Assembly: GCA_030430125.1 (NCBI GenBank)
Contig: JAUIGA010000125.1
Span: 1 to 8,816 of the forward strand
Reading direction: 5' to 3'
Length of the DNA: 8,816 nt
From: Chloroflexia bacterium
GTDB lineage: Bacteria > Chloroflexota > Chloroflexia > Thermomicrobiales > UBA6265
The notes below the pieces were generated by a model. The model worked only from the letters and a program-made list of their open reading frames with translations, ran no database searches and had not been told where the DNA came from. Made by a program: the position numbers and the translations under genes. This document shows positions 1 through 6,116 of the stretch, one piece after another; position 1 is the stretch's first letter, and each line of letters opens with the position of its first letter.

Positions 1-120
1 GATCTCGCCCTCGAGGTTGATGAGGCAGATGAACGCGTCCCCGGCTTCGACGTACATCAACTCGCCGGGTTCCAGGTCGCCTGTCTTCGCGACCGTCTTG
101 TAGGTAGCGGTGTCGGTCAT
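1..120 (-). CDS. Rieske-type 2Fe-2S ferredoxin, N-terminal part (runs off the window)
   Basis: The first 40 codons are visible, beginning MTDTATYKTVAKTGDLEPGE and continuing through LMYVEAGDAFICLINLEGEI. The pattern (short N-terminus, K-x-V-A-K-T-x-D-L-x-P-G-E, then a beta strand with the motif F/L-x-N-x-x-G-E) matches the start of small Rieske ferredoxins annotated as non-heme iron oxygenase ferredoxin subunits. The cluster-binding C-x-H and C-x-x-H motifs would lie beyond the window edge, so cluster binding is not seen. The ATG at 118-120 is preceded by AAGGGA five bases away, a good ribosome binding site. It lies 181 bp downstream of sufU on the same strand, with two hairpins between, so it may be the last gene of the suf operon or a separately controlled unit. 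A role as a client or electron carrier for the SUF machinery is inference from position. Confidence 0.72.
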   Translation of the reverse strand, partial: MTDTATYKTVAKTGDLEPGELMYVEAGDAFICLINLEGEI

Positions 121-159
121 TCGTGTCCCTTGAGCGCGGTGCCGTTTCCGCTCACGTAC

Positions 160-180
160 GGGCGGCCCTTTTGGCCGCCC
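160..180. repeat. GC-rich perfect hairpin between sufU and the Rieske gene
   Basis: An 8-bp perfect stem, GGGCGGCC with GGCCGCCC, encloses the 5-base loop CTTTT. It is preceded by the palindrome CGTACG at 155-160, which also sits beside the paired hairpins in the sufB-sufD and sufC-sufB gaps. No U-run follows on either strand, so it is not a classical intrinsic terminator. It may be a REP-like unit or a transcript processing or stabilising structure. Confidence 0.6.
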
Positions 181-269
181 TTCGAGGTGCGCTGGGCGGT
201 CACCGGGTGGTCGACTCCTGCGCTGATCCGTCCCCGACAGGCGCCAGTTCGGGCGGGAACATCCCACTT

Positions 270-293
270 CCGAACACGACGTATCGTGTTCGG
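270..293 (-). terminator. Hairpin just after the sufU stop codon, possible terminator or attenuator
   Basis: A perfect 10-bp stem, CCGAACACGA with TCGTGTTCGG, closes a 4-base loop. It begins about 8 bases after the sufU stop codon. The position fits a terminator or 3' end stabiliser for the suf transcript, but the bases after it on the minus strand (AAGTGGGATG) contain no U-run, so full termination is doubtful. The rest of 121-301 shows no coding potential that I can support. Confidence 0.45.
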
Positions 294-301
294 CGCGTCG
301 T

Positions 302-709
302 CTAGATCTCGTCCAGCTCGGCGTTGGCGTGCTCAATGCCGTAGAGCCCGGCCTTGAGCACCTTCAGGCTCAGCAGCGCGCATTTCAGCCGCGCCGGACT
401 CAGATCGATGCCGATTTCGTCCAGCAGCTCATCCTTGTCGATCTTCTTGACCTCGTCGAGCGACTTGCCGTCGACCAGCTCCATCAGGATCGACGCCGAC
501 GCCTGGCTGATCGCGCAGCCCTGGCCGGAGAACGCTATCTCGTCGATCGCGTCGTCCTTGACGCGCACGTCGATGCGCACCTCGTCTCCACAGAGCGGGT
601 TGCTGTCCTCGTAGCTGTAGTCGCTCGGTTCCAGCGTGCCCCGGTTGCGTGGGTTCTGGTAGTGATCGAGGATGATCTCGCGGTAGATGCTGTCAGTGCC
701 AAAGGTCAT
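302..709 (-). CDS. sufU: SufU, zinc-dependent sulfurtransferase partner of SufS
   Basis: This 135-residue protein belongs to the IscU/SufU (NifU N-terminal) family. It accepts persulfide sulfur from SufS and passes it to SufBCD in the cytoplasm. The four ligands expected for the zinc site are present: Cys40 and Asp42 in NPLCGDE, Cys65 in GQGCAIS, and Cys110 in PARLKCALLSLK. SufU type rather than IscU is supported by Lys before the last Cys (IscU has His) and by the neighbouring sufS and sufBCD. The spacing between the second and third Cys is 45 residues. By my recollection of the Bacillus subtilis protein it is about 62 there, so the SufU-specific insert is short or missing. The ATG follows the sufS TAG by only 6 bases, implying coupled translation. 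The ribosome binding site is weak (GGAT about 9 bases upstream, inside the end of sufS). Confidence 0.93.
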   Translation of the reverse strand: MTFGTDSIYREIILDHYQNPRNRGTLEPSDYSYEDSNPLCGDEVRIDVRVKDDAIDEIAFSGQGCAISQASASILMELVDGKSLDEVKKIDKDELLDEIGIDLSPARLKCALLSLKVLKAGLYGIEHANAELDEI

Positions 710-715
710 GCGTGT

Positions 716-2071
716 CTATCCATCGAACGTCTTCGCGTCCCATTCCTGCCGGCAGGGCCCATCGGCCCGGGCAGCGGCGGTCGTCGATGACGGGAGGCCC
801 GAGAACACGCGCCGCACGTCATGCAGCGCCTCGACGAGGCGATCGACATCCTCGCGGGTGTTGTAGACGTAGAAGCTGGCGCGGGTGGTCGCTGTCACAC
901 CGAGCGCCTTCATCAGCGGCTGCGTACAGTGGTGGCCGGCGCGAACCGCGACGTTGTGCTCGTTCAGGATCTGCGAGATGTCGTGCGGGTGCAGGTCGCC
1001 GAGCGCGAACGAGACGACCCCACTGCGCGCCTGCGCATCGGTGGGTCCGAAGAACCGGATATCCGGGACGTCCTGAAGCGCCTCCAGCGCGTAGGCGACG
1101 ACCTCTCGCTCGTGCGCCCAGACCCGGCGCATATCCAGCGCGTTGAGGTAGTCGATGGCCGCGCCCAGCCCGACCGTGTCGCCGACCGACGGTGTGCCCG
1201 CCTCGAACTTTGCCGGCACGTCGGCCCAGGTGGTGTGATCCAGGAAGACCTTGCGGATCATGCTGCCGCCCCCCATGTAGGGCGGCATGGCGTCCAACAG
1301 CGCCTTCTTGCCGTAGAGCGCGCCGGATCCCATCGGGCCGAGCATCTTGTGACCCGATAGCGCCAGGAAGTCGGCATCGAGATCCTGCACGTCGATCGGC
1401 AGGTGTGGCGCGCTCTGGGCGGCATCGACCACCGCGATTGCGCCGGCGGCGTGGGCGTCGGCGATCATCTGCTTCACCGGGTTGACAGTGCCCAGACTGT
1501 TGCTGACGTGCGTGAACGCGACGAGCTTCGGCTCCTGCCGGAGGATTTCCGCATACTCATCGAGGTCGAGACGTCCCTCGTCGTCGATGTGGACATGCGC
1601 CTGCCGCAGGTTCTTCTCCGCCGCGAGGATGTGCCACGGCACGATGTTGGAGTGGTGCTCCATCTCGGTGAAGACGATGAGATCGCCTTCCTTGAGGTTC
1701 GCCTTGCCCCACGCCTGTGCCACCAGGTTGATTGCCTCGGTGGTGTTGCGGACCATGATGCACTCGCGCGGACTCTGCGCGTTGATGAATGTCGCGATCT
1801 TCCGCCGCGCGTCCTCATAGGCCTCGGTGGCGGCTTCCGACAGATCGTAGACGCCGCGGTGGATGTTGGCGTTAACGCGAGCGTAATAGTCGCTCATCGC
1901 GTCGATGACCACCTGCGGCTTTTGGGCGCTGGCCGCGCTGTCGAGAAAGACCAGCGGTTTCTGGCCGGCCCGCAGCGGTTGATTCAGGATCGGGAAGTCG
2001 GCCTTGACAACGGCACCGTCCAGCGATTCGTGCGCGTGTTCGGTCTCCGGGGGTGCCTGGGTGATGCTCAT
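716..2071 (-). CDS. sufS: SufS, group II cysteine desulfurase
   Basis: This is a PLP-dependent class V aminotransferase-fold enzyme that converts cysteine to alanine and leaves a persulfide on its own catalytic cysteine. Counting from the chosen ATG (451 residues), the PLP lysine is Lys242 in SGHKMLGP, Asp216 and Gln219 lie in VVDAAQS, the tandem His139-His140 in EMEHHSN contacts the cofactor, and the catalytic Cys382 lies in RAGHHCTQPLM. The short active-site loop around Cys382 marks the SufS/CsdA group rather than IscS/NifS. The ATG at 2069-2071 has GGAAGGA seven bases upstream. A GTG-started frame beginning at 2116 adds 15 residues but has no ribosome binding site and lies in intergenic DNA. 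The C-terminus carries about 28 residues beyond the usual end (from about residue 424), rich in Ala, Arg and Ser, partly encoded by a 12-bp palindrome at 745-756. SufU is the likely sulfur acceptor. Confidence 0.96.
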   Translation of the reverse strand: MSITQAPPETEHAHESLDGAVVKADFPILNQPLRAGQKPLVFLDSAASAQKPQVVIDAMSDYYARVNANIHRGVYDLSEAATEAYEDARRKIATFINAQSPRECIMVRNTTEAINLVAQAWGKANLKEGDLIVFTEMEHHSNIVPWHILAAEKNLRQAHVHIDDEGRLDLDEYAEILRQEPKLVAFTHVSNSLGTVNPVKQMIADAHAAGAIAVVDAAQSAPHLPIDVQDLDADFLALSGHKMLGPMGSGALYGKKALLDAMPPYMGGGSMIRKVFLDHTTWADVPAKFEAGTPSVGDTVGLGAAIDYLNALDMRRVWAHEREVVAYALEALQDVPDIRFFGPTDAQARSGVVSFALGDLHPHDISQILNEHNVAVRAGHHCTQPLMKALGVTATTRASFYVYNTREDVDRLVEALHDVRRVFSGLPSSTTAAARADGPCRQEWDAKTFDG

Positions 2072-2138
2072 GTCGCGATCCTTCCATTGCTGCCGGACCG
2101 CGATGTCCGCTTGCACGGGCGACCGCGGCGGCTCAACC

Positions 2139-2160
2139 GGGGCGGCCGCGGTGCCGCCCC
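2139..2160. repeat. GC-rich perfect hairpin between sufD and sufS
   Basis: An 8-bp stem, GGGGCGGC with GCCGCCCC, encloses the loop CGCGGT. It sits in the 110-bp gap between the sufD stop (2182) and the sufS start (2071). There is no U-run after it on the minus strand. Its placement matches the hairpins in the other suf gaps, but its sequence differs from the paired repeats at 3575-3632 and 5147-5192. It could set transcript processing or relative expression of sufS. Confidence 0.55.
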
Positions 2161-2181
2161 GTGTGGTTGGGGCCCGAAGTC

Positions 2182-3531
2182 CTAGTAGCCGACCTTGCGG
2201 GCGATCGCCGCCTGCAGGAAGTCCTGGATCTCCTCGACCGGAATGCGGTCAATCACCGGGCGGAAGAAGCCCTCCACGATCAGCTTCTGCGCCTCGCTCT
2301 TGGGTATACCACGCGCCATCAGGTAGAAGAGATGCTCGTCCTCGACCTGCGAGACGGTGGCGCCGTGTGTGCAGCGCACGTCGTTGGCCTCGATCTCCAG
2401 GTTGGGGATCGTGTCGGCCCGCGCGGTGCGGCTCAGCACCAGGTTGCGGTTCTGCTGGTAGGCGTCGGTGCGCTGCGCGCCCTCGTACACCTTGATCAAG
2501 CCGGAGTAGACCGAGCGCGACTTCTCCTTGAGCGCGCCCTTGTACTCCAGGTCGCTGGTGGCCAGCGGCGACTCGTGCAGCTGCCAGGTGTGGTGGTCGA
2601 AGAACTGGTCGCCGTCACCGAAGAAGATGCCGAGCATCTCCGCCAGCGCGTTCTCGCCGCGCAGGTGCGAGCCGACCGAATTCTTGCTGAACTTCGAGCC
2701 GAGTGTGACCTGCAGGTTCTTCATCTCGGCATCGCGCCCGAGGATCGCCCGCTCCGTCATGAAGCTCCAGACGTTGCGGCCCCAGTCCTGCACCTGCACG
2801 TAGCGCAGGTTGGCGTTGTCGGCAATATCTAGCTCGACGACGGCCGAGGCGAAGCTCGCTTCGTCGGCCGTTTCCGACTGGAAGGCGTCGACGAAGAACG
2901 CTTCGGCGCCCTCCTCGATCACGATCAGGGAATGGGTGAAGATCGACGCGCCGGCAGTCTCGCCGAGCGCGAACGACCGGAACGGCAGCTCCACCTGCAC
3001 GCCCTTCGGGACGTAGAGGAACGCGCCGCCCTGCCACATCGCCGCGTGCAGCGCCTCGAACTTGCCGAAGTCGACCGGGACGGCCCGGGTCATGAAGTGC
3101 TGTTGCACCAGGTCCGGGTGCTCGTGTACGGCGGTGTTGAGATCGGTGAAGATCACACCCTGTGCGGCGACAGCGGGGTCGAGCTCAACGTACGGCGCGC
3201 CGCCGTCGCGCGAGACAACGATGCCGGCACGTTGATCGGCCTCACCGAACGCGAACGCGCCCTCGCTGGTGCTCGCCACGGATGCGAGGTCGGTGATCGT
3301 GCCGTCGAGGTCGGCATACGGCGCGAAGCGGTCGAGCTTCAACCGGCGCAGGTCGGTGCGTCGCCACTCCTCGTCGGAGCGGGTCGGCATCGGCAGGGAT
3401 TCGTAGGTCTCCCATGCCGCCAGGCGCGATTCGCGCACCCAGTCGGGCTCGTTGCGCGACCGGGAAAGAGCCTCAACCGCCTCGCGGCTGAACCCGGTCA
3501 GGTCTGGTGATTTCGTCGCAGTTGCTTCCAT
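2182..3531 (-). CDS. sufD: SufD, scaffold subunit of the SufBCD complex
   Basis: SufD pairs with SufB and a SufC dimer to form the cytoplasmic scaffold on which Fe-S clusters are assembled. The 449-residue product has the SufB/SufD right-handed beta-helix family pattern: GVIFTDLNTAV (about 125-135), FLYVPKGVQVELPF (171-184), the core repeat region, then KSRSVYSGLIKVYEGAQRTD (337-356). The C-terminal EANDVRCTHGATVSQVEDEH carries Cys387 and His389, equivalent to the SufD cysteine and histidine implicated at the SufB-SufD interface in Escherichia coli. I chose the ATG at 3529-3531 because GAGGGAG lies just upstream and the product begins MEATATKSPD. A longer frame from a GTG at 3618 adds 29 residues read straight through the hairpin repeats at 3575-3632 and lacks a ribosome binding site. 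The gene is 153 bp downstream of sufB. Confidence 0.95.
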   Translation of the reverse strand: MEATATKSPDLTGFSREAVEALSRSRNEPDWVRESRLAAWETYESLPMPTRSDEEWRRTDLRRLKLDRFAPYADLDGTITDLASVASTSEGAFAFGEADQRAGIVVSRDGGAPYVELDPAVAAQGVIFTDLNTAVHEHPDLVQQHFMTRAVPVDFGKFEALHAAMWQGGAFLYVPKGVQVELPFRSFALGETAGASIFTHSLIVIEEGAEAFFVDAFQSETADEASFASAVVELDIADNANLRYVQVQDWGRNVWSFMTERAILGRDAEMKNLQVTLGSKFSKNSVGSHLRGENALAEMLGIFFGDGDQFFDHHTWQLHESPLATSDLEYKGALKEKSRSVYSGLIKVYEGAQRTDAYQQNRNLVLSRTARADTIPNLEIEANDVRCTHGATVSQVEDEHLFYLMARGIPKSEAQKLIVEGFFRPVIDRIPVEEIQDFLQAAIARKVGY

Positions 3532-3574
3532 ATCTCCCTCAAAGCAGATTACGTCGCCTCGGTACCGCGCGTCT

Positions 3575-3632
3575 CGTACGGGCCGGGGCAAGCCCGGCCC
3601 TCGCGAGGGAGGGGACACGCCCCTTCCTCGCG
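3575..3632. repeat. Paired REP-like hairpins in the sufB-sufD gap
   Basis: Two adjacent hairpins lie head to tail. Module A (3580-3600) has stem GGGCCGGG with CCCGGCCC and loop GCAAG, preceded by CGTACG (3575-3580). Module B (3602-3632) has stem GGGAGGGG with CCCCTTCC (one G-T wobble) and loop ACACG, extended outward by CGCGA with TCGCG to 13 pairs. Both modules recur with few changes at 5147-5192, which argues for a dispersed repeat and against chance. Confidence 0.7.
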
Positions 3633-3664
3633 GGCGATCCGAGTTGTCGCATGTCGCGCGCCAG

Positions 3665-3681
3665 GACGACGAAGCGTCGTC
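3665..3681 (-). other. Small hairpin directly after the sufB stop codon
   Basis: A perfect 6-bp stem, GACGAC with GTCGTC, has a 5-base loop and begins 3 bases after the sufB TAG. No U-run follows. It could protect the 3' end of a sufB-containing transcript, but a short stem like this in GC-rich DNA may also be chance. Confidence 0.3.
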
Positions 3682-3684
3682 GGT

Positions 3685-5094
3685 CTACCCGACCGAGCCT
3701 TCCATTTCCAGCTGGATCAGCCGGTTCAGCTCGACCGCGTATTCCAGCGGGAGCTCCTTGGCGATCGGCTCGATGAATCCGTTGACGATCATGCTCATCG
3801 CCTCGGTCTCGCTGAGACCGCGGCTCTGGAGATAGAAGATCTGCTCCTCGGCCACCTTCGAGACGGTCGCCTCGTGGCCGATGGAGACACTCTCCTCCTC
3901 GATCTCCATGTACGGGTAGGTGTCGGTCTTGCTGGTCTCGTCGAGCAGCAGCGCGTCGCAGATGACGTTGCTGCGCACGTGCTCGGCGCCGGGGTGGACC
4001 TTCACCAGCCCGCGGTAGGAGCTGCGGCCGGTCCCCTTCGAGATCGACTTGGATGTGATCTGCGAAGAGGTGTGCGGCGCGGCGTGGACCATCTTCGCGC
4101 CGGCGTCCTGGTGCTGCCCGTCACCGGAGAAGGCAACCGAGAGCACCTCGCCCCGCGCGCCTGGCTCCATCAGCCAGACGGCCGGGTACTTCATGGTCAC
4201 CTTCGAGCCGAGGTTGCCATCGACCCACTCCATCGTGGCGTCCTTGTAGGCCGCCGCGCGCTTGGTGACGAGGTTGAAGACGTTCTTCGACCAGTTCTGG
4301 ATCGTCGTGTAGCGAGCGCGGGCGCCCTCCTGGACGATGATCTCGACCACCGCCGAGTGGAGGCTGTTGGTGCTGTAGGTCGGAGCAGTGCAGCCCTCGA
4401 CGTAGTGCACGTAGCTGCCCGGCGCGCAGATGATCAAGGTGCGCTCGAACTGGCCCATGTTCTCCGCGTTGATGCGGAAGTAAGCCTGCAGCGGCACTTC
4501 GACGCGGACGCCCTCGGGCACGTAGATGAACGAGCCGCCCGACCAGACGGCCGAGTTGAGCGCGGCGAACTTGTTGTCCGCATACGGGATTACGGTGCCG
4601 AAGTACTGCTGGACGATGTCCGGGTGCTCGCGCACGGCGGCGTCCATGTCGAGGAAGATCACACCCTGCTTCTCGAGGTCCTCGCGCAGCGAGTGATAAA
4701 TGACCTCGGACTCGTACTGGGCGCCGACGCCTGCCAGGAACTTCCGCTCCGCTTCGGGGATACCGAGCTTCTCGAAGGTGTCCTTGATGTAGGCCGGCAC
4801 CTCGTCCCAGGTCTTGCCCTGCTTCTCTGCCGGACGGATGTAATAGTAGATGTCGTCGAAATCGATCTCGTGGATCGCCGGGCTGCCCCAGTTGGGCATC
4901 GGGCGCTTCAGGAAGTGCTCGTACGACTTGAGCCGGAACTCCAGCATCCAGTCGGGCTCGCCCTTCATGCGGGAGATCTCTTCGATCACCTCGCGGTTGA
5001 GCCCCTTCTTGCTCTTGAAGACGTAGTCTTCCTCATCGCGGAATCCGTACCGGTAATCACCGATATCGACCTGCGGCTTGGGTGTTGCAACCAT
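3685..5094 (-). CDS. sufB: SufB, main scaffold subunit of the SufBCD complex
   Basis: SufB receives sulfur and is the main site of nascent cluster assembly. The 469-residue product is full length and strongly conserved: SGGSFIYVPEGVRVEVPLQA (185-204), RTLIICAPGSYVHYVEGC (218-235), LHSAVVEIIVQEGARARYTT (245-264), and RGLVKVHPGA with NVICDALLLDETS further on. Cys235 corresponds to the E. coli SufB sulfur-accepting cysteine in EGCTAP. Cys379, together with His407-Glu408 in IGHEATVSK, corresponds to the residues proposed to bind the nascent cluster. I chose the ATG at 5092-5094 (product MVATPKPQVD) because AAGGAG lies 7 bases upstream. An ATG at 5127 adds 11 residues but has no ribosome binding site. 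It follows sufC after a 111-bp gap filled by hairpin repeats. Confidence 0.97.
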   Translation of the reverse strand: MVATPKPQVDIGDYRYGFRDEEDYVFKSKKGLNREVIEEISRMKGEPDWMLEFRLKSYEHFLKRPMPNWGSPAIHEIDFDDIYYYIRPAEKQGKTWDEVPAYIKDTFEKLGIPEAERKFLAGVGAQYESEVIYHSLREDLEKQGVIFLDMDAAVREHPDIVQQYFGTVIPYADNKFAALNSAVWSGGSFIYVPEGVRVEVPLQAYFRINAENMGQFERTLIICAPGSYVHYVEGCTAPTYSTNSLHSAVVEIIVQEGARARYTTIQNWSKNVFNLVTKRAAAYKDATMEWVDGNLGSKVTMKYPAVWLMEPGARGEVLSVAFSGDGQHQDAGAKMVHAAPHTSSQITSKSISKGTGRSSYRGLVKVHPGAEHVRSNVICDALLLDETSKTDTYPYMEIEEESVSIGHEATVSKVAEEQIFYLQSRGLSETEAMSMIVNGFIEPIAKELPLEYAVELNRLIQLEMEGSVG

Positions 5095-5128
5095 GTGGTG
5101 CTCCTTCGAAACGTGATGCGCGTCCATC

Positions 5129-5192
5129 GCCGCCCCGCGGGCGGCAGGGCCGGGACAAGCCTGGCCCGTACGGGAGGGGCTTGTCCCCTCCC
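5129..5192. repeat. REP-like hairpin cluster in the sufC-sufB gap
   Basis: Three hairpins lie in a row. The first (5129-5145) has stem GCCGCCC with GGGCGGC and a 3-base loop. Module A (5147-5167) has stem GGGCCGGG with CCTGGCCC and loop ACAAG, differing from the copy at 3580-3600 at only two of 21 bases. Then comes CGTACG (5166-5171), and module B (5172-5192) with the perfect stem GGGAGGGG / CCCCTCCC and loop CTTGT. Module B is in the opposite orientation to its copy at 3607-3627. An alternative, longer pairing joins GGGACAAGC (5152-5160) to GCTTGTCCC (5179-5187). Confidence 0.72.
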
Positions 5193-5205
5193 TCGCGCCG
5201 TGGCG

Positions 5206-6012
5206 TTACGCGGTCGCGGCGACCTCTGCGCGCAGCTTCTCGTAGCCCTTGGCTTCCAACTCGTGGGCCAGCTCCGGGCCACCGCTCTGGACGACGCGGC
5301 CGTCCATCATGATGTGGACGAAATGCGGCTTGATGTGGTTGAGCAGCCGCTGGTAGTGCGTGATCAGCAGCACGCCCATCTCGTCGTTGGCGAGCGCGTT
5401 GACGCCCTCGGAGACGACGCGCAGCGCGTCGATGTCGAGACCGGAGTCGGTCTCGTCGAGGATCGCCATGGTCGGCTCCAGCAGCGCCATCTGCAGGATC
5501 TCGGCGCGCTTCTTCTCACCGCCGGAGAAGCCCTCGTTGAGGTAGCGGGTCGCGAACGACTCGTCCATGTGCAGGACCTGCATCTTCTCGCGCATGAGCT
5601 TGCGGAACTCGCGCGGTGTCATCTTCTTCGCCTCGCCGTCGCCGGCTTCGCGCTCGGCACGCGCGTTGCGGACATTGGTGACGGCCATGCGAAGGAAGTT
5701 CGCCATGGAAACGCCCGGGATCACGGTCGGGTACTGGAACGCCAGGAAGATGCCGAGCTGGGCGCGCTCGTCCGGCTCCATCTCGAGGATGTCCTCGCCG
5801 TTGAAGAGGATGGTGCCCTCGGTAACCTCGTAGGCGGGGTGACCGGCGATGACATTGGCGAGGGTGCTCTTGCCGGAGCCGTTCGGCCCCATCAGCGCGT
5901 GGATTTCCCCCTTGTGGATCGTCAGGTCGACGCCCTTGAGGATCTCGGTGTCCTCAATGGATGCGTGGAGATTGGTGATCTCGAACATGGGAACCTGCTG
6001 CGTATCTGCCAT
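5206..6012 (-). CDS. sufC: SufC, ABC-type ATPase of the SufBCD complex
   Basis: This 268-residue soluble ABC ATPase drives conformational changes in SufBCD during cluster assembly; it has no membrane partner. Visible motifs are Walker A GPNGSGKST (43-51 region), Q-loop FQYP around Gln93, signature FSGGEKKR (162-169), Walker B followed by the catalytic Glu in MAILDE (182-187), D-loop SGLD, and H-loop His219 in LLITHY. The usual SufC phrase LDE-I-DSGLD has Thr in place of Ile. The start is uncertain. The ATG at 6010-6012 has GGAGG upstream, but the spacer is 15 bases, longer than optimal. Met9 (ATG at 5986-5988) begins MFEITNLHASIED, which is where most SufC proteins begin, and has only CAGG nearby. 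The gene is 96 bp downstream of the regulator and is the first structural suf gene. Confidence 0.96.
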   Translation of the reverse strand: MADTQQVPMFEITNLHASIEDTEILKGVDLTIHKGEIHALMGPNGSGKSTLANVIAGHPAYEVTEGTILFNGEDILEMEPDERAQLGIFLAFQYPTVIPGVSMANFLRMAVTNVRNARAEREAGDGEAKKMTPREFRKLMREKMQVLHMDESFATRYLNEGFSGGEKKRAEILQMALLEPTMAILDETDSGLDIDALRVVSEGVNALANDEMGVLLITHYQRLLNHIKPHFVHIMMDGRVVQSGGPELAHELEAKGYEKLRAEVAATA

Positions 6013-6023
6013 GGTGACGTGTG

Positions 6024-6037
6024 TTGACCTCCGTCAA
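6024..6037 (-). promoter_or_regulatory. Hairpin presenting or masking the sufC ribosome binding site
   Basis: On the minus strand the bases TTGAC, GGAG and GTCAA form a perfect 5-bp stem with a 4-base loop that holds most of the Shine-Dalgarno GGAGG. The fold would display the ribosome binding site in a loop, or tune access to it. The stem is short, so the regulatory reading is inference. Confidence 0.35.
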
Positions 6038-6043
6038 TTGCGT

Positions 6044-6062
6044 TGCCCGCCCGGTGCGGGCA
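6044..6062. repeat. Perfect 7-bp hairpin in the regulator-sufC gap
   Basis: Stem TGCCCGC pairs with GCGGGCA around a 5-base loop. No U-run follows on the minus strand, so this is not a standard terminator. It could act as a partial attenuator or processing site lowering or separating expression of sufC relative to the regulator. I see no good separate promoter in the 96-bp gap. Confidence 0.45.
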
Positions 6063-6100
6063 CGCCTGCGTCCAGAAGTGTGTGCCGGCTCGCGCGGCGG

Positions 6101-6116
6101 CCGCCTTTTCAGGCGG
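6101..6116 (-). other. Hairpin with GAAA loop spanning the regulator stop codon
   Basis: On the minus strand CCGCCT and AGGCGG form a 6-bp stem closed by a GAAA tetraloop (GNRA class). The stop codon TGA lies inside it. This may stabilise or process the transcript between the regulator and sufC. There is no U-run. Confidence 0.35.

Noticed and set aside
1403..2832. Plus-strand frames opposite sufS and sufD
   Set aside because: Antisense shadows of conserved coding sequence, with no ribosome binding site and no recognisable domain.
3575..5192. CRISPR array or transposon ends as explanation of the intergenic repeats
   Set aside because: Only two separated copies with no regular spacers, no terminal inverted repeats around a gene, and no target-site duplication visible.
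3874..6027. Very long plus-strand open frame (717 codons) opposite sufB and sufC
   Set aside because: It is a GC-rich shadow frame antisense to two clearly conserved genes, spans their intergenic repeat, and its product is biased in Val, Leu, Asp, Arg and His with no family motif.
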